Of a stretch of DNA of 41,808 nt, positions 8,371 to 16,207 are shown one piece after another. The first letter of the stretch is position 1, and the number at the start of each line of letters is the position of its first letter. Source of the stretch: UBA11136 sp964482135 (lineage in GTDB: Bacteria; Pseudomonadota; Alphaproteobacteria; UBA11136). The translations under genes and the position numbers were made by a program. Where the stretch lies: positions 1 to 41,808 of the forward strand of contig CAYZWF010000018.1 in NCBI GenBank assembly GCA_964482135.1, read 5' to 3'. The notes under the pieces were generated by a model. That model was not told where the DNA came from. It made no database searches and was given only the letters and a program-made list of their open reading frames with translations.

Positions 8371-11355
8371 TTACTCATGCTCACGAAGAAACAGCACGAA
8401 CTGTTGATGCTCATCAACGAACGCCTGGAACAGACCGGCATTTCCCCCTCCTACGACGAAATGAAGGATGCCCTGGGGCTGAAATCCAAGTCGGGCATTC
8501 ACCGCCTCATCACCGGGCTTGAGGAGCGCGGTTTTATCCGCCGCCTGCCCCACCGCGCCCGCGCCCTGGAAGTTCTCAAAATGCCCGGAGATGTCGCCGC
8601 TGCCACGCCCACCTCCGGAGACATGGCTGGGGACGTAGGTGGCACCGGTTTCGACGCCAAGGTGATCCACGGCAATTTTAAATCCCTCCCCGGCGCGGTC
8701 CCCGCCAACGAGGTGGAGTCCGTTGAACTGCCCCTTTACGGCGCCATTGCCGCAGGCAACCCCATCGAGGCCCTGCGCGACGAATCGAACCGGGTGTCGG
8801 TTCCGGCCAGCCTGCTCGGCCGCGGTGAACACTACGCCCTTGAGGTGGATGGCGATTCCATGATCGAGGCGGGAATCTTCGATGGCGATACCGCCCTCAT
8901 AGAACACTGCGACAGCGCCGAGAACGGCACCATCGTGGTGGCCCTGATCGATGACGAGGAAGTGACCCTGAAACGGGTTCGCCGCAAGGGCGCGTCCATC
9001 GCCCTGGAGCCCGCCAACAAGGATTTTGAAACCCGTATTTTCGGCCCCGACCGGGTCAGGGTCCAGGGCCGTATCGTGGGACTGATGCGCAAGTATTAGT
9101 TCCAACCTCAGCGCCCATCCCTTTTTTTCCTGATTTTTTTTGGGGCCGCAGTTCCTGAATCCACCCTGGCCCCCTCGGGGGTGTTGCACCCAGGTGCGCA
9201 TCCCCCGGCTTTGCCGCACGTTCTCCACTCTGATTTTTTCGCCGCCAAGCCATACCCCATAAGCCCCGTTGCGCCACAGGTCGAAGCGGTCGATCACCCG
9301 CCACGGCCCGTCACAGGCCCCGCGCAGGGGCACGGTGGCGAGTACCAGCTGGGCCACCGCGCAATCCTCGTCGAAGGCGTCTTCGCGGGAAACCAGGGCC
9401 ACGGTCTTGCCCTCGGCGCGGTAGAGACAGCCCAACCCGTCACAGCTTAAGCGCCCGCCGGGACTTTGCCCGTGATCGGGCCACAGGGAGGACTCTTCCT
9501 GACCCGTCATACGCAGCCATGAAGTGGCGGTCCAGCGCGCCTTGCGCCCCGATGATAGGAGCCACTGGCCGGATTCGGCGCGCACCGCGGCCAGCTTTCC
9601 ATCCCCGGAAATCAGAATATGGGGCGGGTCGGCGGCGAAGAGCGAGAGCAGACCGAGGATGAGAACGGGCGCCCCCAAAAGCCGCCAGCGCCTCCGCCAC
9701 AGGCACAGCCACAGCCCTCCGAAAACCACCAGCGTCAGCCCCCATTGCGGCATGGAAGGCACCAGCACGGCGGCCCCGGGCCAGCCCGAGACCATGCCCG
9801 CGATCCCCACAACCATCTCGATTCCCCAGCCCATGGGCGTCAGGGCGATCTGTTCCAGGCCCAGCGGCATGAGAAGGAAGGCCAGCACCCCCCAGGGCAT
9901 GATCCACAGCGCCGTCAGCGGCACCGCCACCAGGTTGGCGGCCAGCCCGAAAAGGGCGAAACGGTTGAACTGGTAAATGGCGAAGGGCGCCGTGGCGAGG
10001 CTGGCCACCAGTGTGGTCAGCGCCACCCCGCCCACATAGAGAGACGGGATGCGCCACCAGTTTCCCCGCTCGTCGGTCTTGGCCCGCCATCTTGGAAGGC
10101 GGTCCCGCAGCCCCTCATACACCGCCACCAGGGCCACCACGGCGGCGAAAGACATCTGGAAACTGGGCCCCAGCAGACTTTCGGGACTAAGGAGGAGAAT
10201 TATGGCCGCGGCCCAGGCCACCATGCGCAGGGATATGGCGGTGCGGTCGGCAAGCACCGCCACCAACACCAGCCCGGTCATGATGAAGGCGCGCTGGGTG
10301 GGGATGGTGGCCCCGGTAATGAGAAGATAGGCGAACGCCCCCAATAACGCCGCCAGCGCCGCCCATTTCTTGATCGGGTAATGAAGCGCCAGGGAGGGAA
10401 TCAGGGCCAGAAGGCCGCGGCAGGCGAAAAACAGGATTCCCGTCACCAGCCCCATATGGAGGCCGGAAATGGCCAGCAGATGGGCCAGGCCGGAATCGCG
10501 CATGGCGTCGATAACGTCGCCGGGAATAGCGCCCCGTTCCCCGGTCAACAAGGCCGAGGCGATGGCGCCGGCCGGGCTCACCGTGCCTGTCTCGTCCGCC
10601 CTGTTTCCGGTGCTTTCCCTGATGCGGGCGGAAAGCCGCGAACGCAGGTTGGAAAGCCGGACGGCAAAAGTGTTTTCGCCGTCCTGAGCCGTATTCAGTT
10701 GCTGTACACGGCCCAGGCCATAGCCCACTGCGCCGATCCCTTTAAAATAGACATGGCGCTGGAAATCGAAACTTCCCGGTGCCGCGGGCTGGGGCGGCGG
10801 CATCACCACCGCGCGCAGCCGCACCCGATCCCCCGCAACGGCTCCGGGCGGCTCCCCGCGCAAAGTGACACGGACCTTCTCGGGCGCCTCCCCTCCTTCC
10901 ATTCGGCCAATGGCAGGGTTTTCCAGGACCATGCGCCAGCCCTTGTCGTGGGGCTGCACCGAGACCACCCCACCCTCCAGGGCCACCGGGCCGGTACGTT
11001 TTTCGAGAACCGGAGCGGCCACCAGAAAGGTGCGCAGCTGGGCCGCCGAAAAACCCGCGGCAAAACAGGTGAGGGCGATGGAAAAGGCAAAGAGAAGCGC
11101 CCCTCCGCCTTTTGCCCGCCACATCCCCGCCAGGGCGATGCAGGAAAGCACCAGCATCACCCCTCCGGTCCATCCCGGAGGTTCGGACAAGAGCAGGAAA
11201 TAAGCGGCCACGCCCGTCCCCAGAGCCACCGGCGACCACAGAATCCACTGTTCCCGCTCGGCCGCAAACTGCGCCCTGATCCAGGAGGCGACGATCCCAA
11301 AAAATATCCCCGGGCGGAACTGCCACAGGCCGCGAAAATCTTCGTCAGTGATCAT
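8371..11355 (-). CDS. comEC: ComEC/Rec2-family DNA-uptake channel with antisense run-on end
   Basis: Predicted inner-membrane competence protein forming the channel for single-stranded DNA. It has an N-terminal membrane/DUF4131 region, then the competence domain with the hallmark HLLAISGLHMGL and multiple helices (FACRGLLALIPSLAL, ALLGAFAYLLITGA, ALIMTGLVLVAVLA-like). The C-terminal part ends in the usual VIDRFDLWRNGAY...VWL segment near residue 700. Family proteins end about there (700-750 residues), but this frame continues for roughly 270 more residues to 994, the last 243 codons exactly antisense to lexA. A natural stop appears lost, or a frameshift lies near the A8/A7 runs at 9122-9141. 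The metallo-beta-lactamase domain of Gram-positive ComEC is absent. Divergent from gltX, with a 108 bp gap. Confidence 0.85.
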   Translation of the reverse strand: MITDEDFRGLWQFRPGIFFGIVASWIRAQFAAEREQWILWSPVALGTGVAAYFLLLSEPPGWTGGVMLVLSCIALAGMWRAKGGGALLFAFSIALTCFAAGFSAAQLRTFLVAAPVLEKRTGPVALEGGVVSVQPHDKGWRMVLENPAIGRMEGGEAPEKVRVTLRGEPPGAVAGDRVRLRAVVMPPPQPAAPGSFDFQRHVYFKGIGAVGYGLGRVQQLNTAQDGENTFAVRLSNLRSRLSARIRESTGNRADETGTVSPAGAIASALLTGERGAIPGDVIDAMRDSGLAHLLAISGLHMGLVTGILFFACRGLLALIPSLALHYPIKKWAALAALLGAFAYLLITGATIPTQRAFIMTGLVLVAVLADRTAISLRMVAWAAAIILLLSPESLLGPSFQMSFAAVVALVAVYEGLRDRLPRWRAKTDERGNWWRIPSLYVGGVALTTLVASLATAPFAIYQFNRFALFGLAANLVAVPLTALWIMPWGVLAFLLMPLGLEQIALTPMGWGIEMVVGIAGMVSGWPGAAVLVPSMPQWGLTLVVFGGLWLCLWRRRWRLLGAPVLILGLLSLFAADPPHILISGDGKLAAVRAESGQWLLSSGRKARWTATSWLRMTGQEESSLWPDHGQSPGGRLSCDGLGCLYRAEGKTVALVSREDAFDEDCAVAQLVLATVPLRGACDGPWRVIDRFDLWRNGAYGVWLGGEKIRVENVRQSRGMRTWVQHPRGGQGGFRNCGPKKNQEKKGWALRLELILAHQSHDTALDPDPVGAENTGFKILVGGLQGDGRALAANPFQGHFLVIDQGHHDGAVLGAVAVFYEGGIAIEDSRLDHGIAIHLKGVVFTAAEQAGRNRHPVRFVAQGLDGVACGNGAVKGQFNGLHLVGGDRAGEGFKIAVDHLGVETGATYVPSHVSGGGRGSGDISGHFENFQGAGAVGQAADKTALLKPGDEAVNARLGFQPQGILHFVVGGGNAGLFQAFVDEHQQFVLFLREHE
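8377..9099 (+). CDS. lexA: SOS-response repressor and autoprotease LexA
   Basis: Represses SOS genes and is inactivated by RecA-stimulated self-cleavage. The 240 residues comprise an N-terminal winged helix (LTKKQHELLMLINERL, ISPSYDEMKDALGLKSKSGIHRLI), a linker longer than in E. coli, and a C-terminal serine protease domain. The cleavage site is Ala126-Gly127 (in IAAGNP). The catalytic dyad is Ser161 (GDSM) and Lys199 (TLKRV), spaced 38 residues as in the family. The promoter carries a LexA box. The whole gene is antisense to the extended 3' part of the comEC frame. Confidence 0.97.
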   Translation: MLTKKQHELLMLINERLEQTGISPSYDEMKDALGLKSKSGIHRLITGLEERGFIRRLPHRARALEVLKMPGDVAAATPTSGDMAGDVGGTGFDAKVIHGNFKSLPGAVPANEVESVELPLYGAIAAGNPIEALRDESNRVSVPASLLGRGEHYALEVDGDSMIEAGIFDGDTALIEHCDSAENGTIVVALIDDEEVTLKRVRRKGASIALEPANKDFETRIFGPDRVRVQGRIVGLMRKY

Positions 11356-11463
11356 GGAAACGCCGGAAATCCTGTGTTACACACGTTGCCATACCGTCCC
11401 GCGCTGACCATCCGGCGCAGGACCGTCTCTCTCGGCCACACAAACGGAAACAGTATACCTGCC

Positions 11464-12864
11464 ATGACGGTCGTAACCCGCTTTGCCCCTTCTCCCACCG
11501 GATTCCTTCATATCGGAGGCGCCCGCACGGCGCTTTTCAACTGGCTCTACGCCCGCCATCACGGAGGAACCTATCTGCTGAGGATTGAGGATACCGACCG
11601 CAAGCGATCCACTAAAGAGGCGATTGACGCCATCCTCGACGGGCTTGACTGGCTCGGGCTCTCCGCCGACGGCGAGGCGGTCTATCAATCGGCCAACGCC
11701 GCCCGCCACGTGGAAGCGGCGCAGGGACTCCTCGAAGCCGGCAAGGCCTATCGCTGTTATTGCAGCCCCGAGGAACTGACGGCCATGCGCGAGGAAGCCC
11801 GCGCCGCCGGCAAGCCCATGGGCTATGACGGACGCTGGCGCGACCGCGACCCGGCCGAGGCCCCGTCCGGCATCCCCCCCGTAATCCGCTTCAAGGCCCC
11901 CCGCGAGGGCGACACGGTGATCAAGGATCTGGTCCAGGGCGCCGTCACCAACGCCAATGAACATCTCGACGACATGGTGCTGTTGCGCGCCGACGGCACG
12001 CCTACCTATATGCTGGGCGTGGTGGTGGATGATCATGACATGGGCATAACCCATGTGATTCGCGGTGACGACCACCTCACCAACGCCTACCGCCAGACCC
12101 AACTCTACCTTGCTTTGGGCTGGGAACCTCCGGTATTCGCCCATATTCCCCTGATTCACGGCGCCGACGGCGGCAAATTGTCGAAACGCCACGGGGCGCT
12201 GGGGGTGGAGGCTTATCGCGAGATGGGTTATCTGCCCGAGGCCCTGCGTAACTATCTGCTGCGGCTGGGCTGGGGCCATGGCGATGACGAGATTATCTCC
12301 ACCGAACAGGCCATCGAGTGGTTCGACCTCGACGCCGTGGTCCGTTCCCCCGCGCAATTCGATTTCGCCAAGCTCGACAATCTCAACGGCCATTACCTGC
12401 GTCAGGCAGAGGATTCCCGTCTCGTGGAACTGATTCTACCCAGCCTTGAAAACACGCTGGGCCAGGGGCTCGACGAAACCGCGAAATCGCGCCTTGAAAA
12501 GGCCATGGGGGGATTAAAGGAAAGAGCAAAAAAAATTGATGAACTTGCTGAAAATGCAAGATTTTATGCAATCAATCGTCCCGTTCCACTGGACCAAAAA
12601 GCAGCTGCTATTCTCGATGCCGAGGGCCGCCAAAAAGTGGCGGATATCCTGCCCCTGCTCAAGGCCGCCGAGAGCTGGGAGGCGCAGGCCCTGGAAGAGT
12701 TGGTGCGGGGCTATGCCGAGGAGACCGGAACCAAGCTGGGGAAAATAGCCCAGCCCCTGCGGGCCGCCTTGACCGGGTCCAAAACCTCGCCGCCGATCTT
12801 CGACGTGATGGACGTGCTGGGCCGTGAAGAAAGCTTGAATCGGCTCTCCGACGTGGCGAAATAG
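11464..12864 (+). CDS. gltX: Glutamyl-tRNA synthetase
   Basis: Class I aminoacyl-tRNA synthetase charging tRNA-Glu, and in many alphaproteobacteria tRNA-Gln as well. The 466 residues show RFAPSPTGFLHIGGART with the HIGH-type motif at 16-19 and the KMSKS-type loop K238-LSKR. The anticodon-binding helical bundle occupies the C-terminal third. The ATG at 11464 gives the exact family N-terminus (MTVVTRFAPSP). The open frame upstream to 10381 is antisense to comEC and was not used. Within the C-terminal domain, codons between 12511 and 12600 are strikingly AT-rich (32 of 90 bases G/C) with rare codons such as AGA and TTA, unlike the rest of the gene. Confidence 0.97.
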   Translation: MTVVTRFAPSPTGFLHIGGARTALFNWLYARHHGGTYLLRIEDTDRKRSTKEAIDAILDGLDWLGLSADGEAVYQSANAARHVEAAQGLLEAGKAYRCYCSPEELTAMREEARAAGKPMGYDGRWRDRDPAEAPSGIPPVIRFKAPREGDTVIKDLVQGAVTNANEHLDDMVLLRADGTPTYMLGVVVDDHDMGITHVIRGDDHLTNAYRQTQLYLALGWEPPVFAHIPLIHGADGGKLSKRHGALGVEAYREMGYLPEALRNYLLRLGWGHGDDEIISTEQAIEWFDLDAVVRSPAQFDFAKLDNLNGHYLRQAEDSRLVELILPSLENTLGQGLDETAKSRLEKAMGGLKERAKKIDELAENARFYAINRPVPLDQKAAAILDAEGRQKVADILPLLKAAESWEAQALEELVRGYAEETGTKLGKIAQPLRAALTGSKTSPPIFDVMDVLGREESLNRLSDVAK

Positions 12865-12906
12865 AGAAAATTCACCCCCCACTTCTCCCATTATGGAAAA
12901 TGCTGC

Positions 12907-12912
12907 TATACT
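12907..12912 (+). promoter_or_regulatory. Possible -10 element of the gltA promoter
   Basis: TATACT lies in the 173-bp gap between gltX and gltA and matches TATAAT at 5 of 6 positions. The -35 region (TTCTCC at 12883-12888, 18-base spacing) is weak, so the assignment is tentative. It would give a leader of roughly 120 bases. The remaining gap shows no gene. Confidence 0.3.
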
Positions 12913-13037
12913 AGGCCCAAGGGAAGGTTTTCTTCGTTCGTAAAAATTAGCACGAATCCGGCGTGGATAGCTGGCTGTCGGCCGTTGTCCGTGACATTTA
13001 CTCCGTGAACTCGTTTCGACCCAAGGAGCAGCACCCC

Positions 13038-14438
13038 ATGAATCCCACCAAAACAAAGGCCTCCAAAACCTCCGCCAAGGCGCAAAAGGATCAGCGCAAC
13101 ACGGTGACACTCACCGATAACCGCACCGGAAAAGCCTTTGATCTGCCGATCCTGGAGGGAACGGAAGGCCCCAGCGTGGTGGATATCAGGACCCTGTATT
13201 CCCAGACCGGACTTTTTACCTATGATCCGGGCTTTACCTCCACGGGAAGCTGTAATTCGGCCATTACCTATATCGACGGCGAGGCCGGGGTTCTCATGCA
13301 TCGCGGCTATCGCATCGAAACCCTGGCCGAACACAGCGATTACCCAGAGGTCTGTTACCTGTTGATTAACGGTGAATTACCCACCGGCGAACAAAAACGA
13401 AAGTTCATGCAGGCCCTCACCCACCACACCATGGTGCATGAACAGATCATCAAGTTCTTCCAGGGGTTCCGGCGCGATGCCCATCCCATGGCGATCATGG
13501 TGGGTATGGTGGGCGCGCTCTCGGCCTTCTACCACGACGATATTCATGATTTCACCAGCTCCGAAGGACGCTGGATCGCCGTCAGCCGGCTGCTCGCCAA
13601 GATGCCCACCATCGCCGCCATGGCCTATAAATATTCCATCGGCCAGCCCTTCATTTATCCCCGAAACGACCTCAATTATGCGGAAAACTTTCTTCATATG
13701 ATGTTCGCAACGCCTTGCGAAAACTATCTGGTGAGCCCGGTCCAGGCCAAGGCCGTCGACCGCATCCTGATCCTCCATGCCGACCATGAACAAAACGCCT
13801 CCACCTCCACGGTGCGCCTCGCGGGATCGTCCGGAGCCAATCCTTTCGCCTGTATTTCCGCGGGAATAGCCTCGCTCTGGGGTCCGGCCCATGGCGGCGC
13901 CAACGAGGCGGTTCTCAACATGCTGCGCGAGATCGGACATAAGGACAACATCCCCGAGCACATCAAACGCGCCAAGGACAAGAACGATCCCTTCCGGCTT
14001 ATGGGTTTCGGCCACCGGGTCTATAAGAATTACGACCCCCGCGCCGCCGTCCTGCGCGAAAGCTGTCATGAGGTTCTCGAAGAACTGGGCTATCACGATG
14101 AGCCGCTTCTCGAGCTCGCCGTGGAGCTGGAGCGGGTCGCCCTGGAAGACGATTATTTCAAAAAGAAGAATCTGTTTCCCAACGTGGACTTCTATTCCGG
14201 TATCATCCTCCGCGCGCTGGGTATTCCCACTTCCATGTTTACGGTTATGTTCGCCATGGCCCGCACCGTGGGCTGGATCGCGCAATGGAAGGAAATGACG
14301 GAAGACAAGGCCATGAAGATCGGCCGTCCGCGCCAGCTTTATTCCGGCTATAACCAGCGCATCTATCTGCCCATTGAGAGGCGCAGCAAACGCCGCCGCC
14401 GCAACATATTCCCGGGGATCATTCCCGAACAGTTCTGA
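13038..14438 (+). CDS. gltA: Citrate synthase
   Basis: Condenses oxaloacetate with acetyl-CoA at the entry of the TCA cycle. The 466-residue hexameric-type enzyme has catalytic His285 (GPAHGGANEA), His326 (GFGHRVYKNYDPRA) and Asp384 (NVDFYSGI). The ATG at 13038 has AAGGAG at 13023-13028, while the more upstream open codon at 12963 lacks support. A Lys/Thr/Ala-rich stretch of about 20 residues precedes the conserved core. The C-terminus runs past the usual ending (RIYLPIERR) by about 17 residues, SKRRRRNIFPG..., into the convergent Sel1 gene. It follows gltX but probably has its own promoter. Confidence 0.97.
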   Translation: MNPTKTKASKTSAKAQKDQRNTVTLTDNRTGKAFDLPILEGTEGPSVVDIRTLYSQTGLFTYDPGFTSTGSCNSAITYIDGEAGVLMHRGYRIETLAEHSDYPEVCYLLINGELPTGEQKRKFMQALTHHTMVHEQIIKFFQGFRRDAHPMAIMVGMVGALSAFYHDDIHDFTSSEGRWIAVSRLLAKMPTIAAMAYKYSIGQPFIYPRNDLNYAENFLHMMFATPCENYLVSPVQAKAVDRILILHADHEQNASTSTVRLAGSSGANPFACISAGIASLWGPAHGGANEAVLNMLREIGHKDNIPEHIKRAKDKNDPFRLMGFGHRVYKNYDPRAAVLRESCHEVLEELGYHDEPLLELAVELERVALEDDYFKKKNLFPNVDFYSGIILRALGIPTSMFTVMFAMARTVGWIAQWKEMTEDKAMKIGRPRQLYSGYNQRIYLPIERRSKRRRRNIFPGIIPEQF

Positions 14439-14921
14439 AAACGGCGTCCGGCACAGCCCCGAACATTCATCCGCGCCACGGCCCGGAGAAGCCTGTTTGC
14501 CGGGGGCCTGTTTGCCGCCGTGGGACCTGTCCCATTCCTGTAACAGCTTCTTCGCTTTTTTCTTCTGTTTTGGAGTGAGCTTTTTAAGCAGCTTGCCGCG
14601 CAGTTCGGCCGCGCGTTTGCGGTTGAGTCCCCTGCTGTTGGCGGTGGCGATGGTAGCCCAGACATAGGCCTGGACGTAATCCTGGGGAACACCCCTTCCC
14701 TTGTGGTACATGGTGCCCAGATAGTACTGGGCCTGGGTATGGTTTTCCTCGGCCAGGGGCAGAAATTCGCGGGCGGCGTCTTCGTAGTCTCCATCGATGT
14801 AGGCCGAGACCCCGCTCCCGTAATCGGGCTCAAGGGACAGATCAAAACGATCCGCCCTCATGCCGACGGTCAAAAGAACAATCCCGCCGCAAAATACAAG
14901 ATATTGTAGAACGTGCCTCAT
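13377..14921 (-). CDS. Sel1-repeat exported protein, ORF runs antisense through gltA
   Basis: Residues 1-24 look like a signal peptide or anchor (LVFCGGIVLLTVGMRA). Residues about 35-95 form Sel1/TPR-like repeats: GVSAYIDGDYEDAAREFLPLAEE, then QAQYYLGTMYHKGRGVPQDYVQAYVWATIA. A Lys-rich closing helix, LTPKQKKKAKKLLQEW, follows, after which small Sel1 proteins normally end (about residue 130-135). Here no stop occurs until 13377, so the frame continues to 514 residues, the last 354 codons antisense to gltA. The true product is probably only the 14.44-14.92 kb part, with a lost stop or a frameshift. Sel1 repeats mediate protein contacts; the partner is unknown. It starts 33 bases after the lpxB stop on the same strand. 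Confidence 0.6.
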   Translation of the reverse strand: MRHVLQYLVFCGGIVLLTVGMRADRFDLSLEPDYGSGVSAYIDGDYEDAAREFLPLAEENHTQAQYYLGTMYHKGRGVPQDYVQAYVWATIATANSRGLNRKRAAELRGKLLKKLTPKQKKKAKKLLQEWDRSHGGKQAPGKQASPGRGADECSGLCRTPFSELFGNDPREYVAAAAFAAPLNGQIDALVIAGIKLARTADLHGLVFRHFLPLRDPAHGAGHGEHNRKHGSGNTQRAEDDTGIEVHVGKQILLFEIIVFQGDPLQLHGELEKRLIVIAQFFENLMTAFAQDGGAGVVILIDPVAETHKPEGIVLVLGAFDVLGDVVLMSDLAQHVENRLVGAAMGRTPERGYSRGNTGERIGSGRSREAHRGGGGVLFMVGMEDQDAVDGLGLDRAHQIVFARRCEHHMKKVFRIIEVVSGINEGLADGIFIGHGGDGGHLGEQPADGDPASFGAGEIMNIVVVEGRERAHHTHHDRHGMGIAPEPLEELDDLFMHHGVVGEGLHELSFLFAGG

Positions 14922-14954
14922 GGAGGAGCATATTGCGCCCCTTCACCGGCAAGC

Positions 14955-16100
14955 TCAACGAGATTTCTTGCCATGATCGAGAACCAGACGGGCGGCCTTG
15001 AGGCTGGGTGGCTCCCCCCCCTGTCCGATCATCGCCAGGGCCCCGGTAAAGGCGGCGCGCTGTTCTTCGCGGACGGCGTCGTCCGTGAGCAGCGTTTCCA
15101 GAGTCCGGGCCAGGGCTTCCGGGTGACAGTCTTTCTGGAGAAATTCCGGGATCGCCTCGCGCTCAAGCAGCAGATTCACGAGGCTGGCGTATTTCACCTT
15201 CACTAGGCGCCTCGCCAGCCATGCCGTCAGCGGGTTCATGCGATAGGCGACGGCCATGGGCACCCCAGCCATGGCGAGCTCCAGGGATACGGTCCCAGAG
15301 GCCGCAAGGGCCGCGTCGGCGGCCGCGAAAGCATGGAACTTTTCCTTCTCGTCACGCAACAATGTAACCGGCAGTGGCCAATCATTTGTGACTGACTCGA
15401 TATGGCCGGCCAGGGCCGGCACCACGGGAATCACCGCATGCAATCCCCCGAAACGGGGGGCAAGGCGTTTTAGGGTTTCCCCGAAAACCGGTAACAGCCG
15501 CGAAACCTCGGTGGCGCGGCTGCCTGGAAGGACACACAGAACCGGGGCATCGGACGCAATGCCGTGGCGCGCTCGGAAGGCGGGGCCGTCGCCGCTCCCG
15601 GCATGGCTCTCCGTCACCGGATGGCCCACACATGTGGCGGCCAGACCCTCGGCCTCGAAATAGGGCGGCTCGAAGGGCAGCAGGGTGAGAAGATGGTCGA
15701 GGAAACGCGCTACCTTGCGCGCCCGCCCCGGCGCCCAGGCCCAGACCGACGGCGCCACGTAATGGAGGATGGGGATATCCCTGGTCCCGGCGCGTCCTTT
15801 AAGACGGCGCGCCACGCGGAAGCAAAAACCCGGCGCATCAATGGTCACCACCACATCGGGCTGCAGGGTGCGGATGACGGATACGGTCTGGGTCATCCGC
15901 CGCAACAACCCCGGCACATGGGGCGCCACCTCCAGCACCCCCATAAGGGTCAGTTCCTCCATGGGAAACAGGCTGTGCAGCCCCTGGACGGTCATGGTTT
16001 CACCGCCAATGCCGCAAAAACGCACGGCGCCGCCGCTGAGATATTTCAAGGCCGCCATCAGCCGCCCCCCCAGAACGTCGCCGGAAGGCTCCCCGGCCAC
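14955..16100 (-). CDS. lpxB: Lipid-A-disaccharide synthase
   Basis: Peripheral inner-membrane GT19 glycosyltransferase. It joins UDP-2,3-diacylglucosamine and lipid X into the lipid A disaccharide. Family motifs include AGEPSGDVLGGRLM, the VVTIDAPGFCFRVA segment, HYVAPSVWAWAPGRARKVA, LPFEPPYFE, LCVLPGSRATEVSRLLP and ALAASGTVSLELAMAGVPMAVAYR. The 381 residues from GTG at 16100 begin inside the first beta-strand. The in-frame codons just upstream read LIFLV, which belongs to the same strand, so translation probably starts further upstream. No ATG/GTG/TTG is available there in frame and the region is a 15-bp tandem repeat. Last lipid A gene of the operon, 107 bases after the lpxI stop. Confidence 0.94.
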   Translation of the reverse strand: MAGEPSGDVLGGRLMAALKYLSGGAVRFCGIGGETMTVQGLHSLFPMEELTLMGVLEVAPHVPGLLRRMTQTVSVIRTLQPDVVVTIDAPGFCFRVARRLKGRAGTRDIPILHYVAPSVWAWAPGRARKVARFLDHLLTLLPFEPPYFEAEGLAATCVGHPVTESHAGSGDGPAFRARHGIASDAPVLCVLPGSRATEVSRLLPVFGETLKRLAPRFGGLHAVIPVVPALAGHIESVTNDWPLPVTLLRDEKEKFHAFAAADAALAASGTVSLELAMAGVPMAVAYRMNPLTAWLARRLVKVKYASLVNLLLEREAIPEFLQKDCHPEALARTLETLLTDDAVREEQRAAFTGALAMIGQGGEPPSLKAARLVLDHGKKSR

Positions 16101-16116
16101 AAGAAATATCAGGGGT

Positions 16117-16161
16117 GAGGTCTCTCCGGGCGAGATTTCTCCAGGCGAGGTCTCGGCAGAC
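16117..16161 (-). repeat. 15-bp tandem repeat in front of lpxB
   Basis: Three consecutive 15-base units occupy 16117-16131, 16132-16146 and 16147-16161 (the third partly degenerate). On the minus strand, in frame with lpxB, they would encode ETSPG-EISPG-ETSP. They lie exactly where the lpxB start should be. Confidence 0.7.
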
Positions 16162-16207
16162 GCCGCATCATAGCCGGCTTCGGGAAAGGGGCCGGCAATA
16201 TGCGCGT

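Noticed and set aside
10381..11463. Upstream extension of the gltX frame by about 360 codons
   Set aside because: It is antisense to comEC, low-complexity, and unrelated to any synthetase. The exact GltX N-terminus begins at the ATG 11464.
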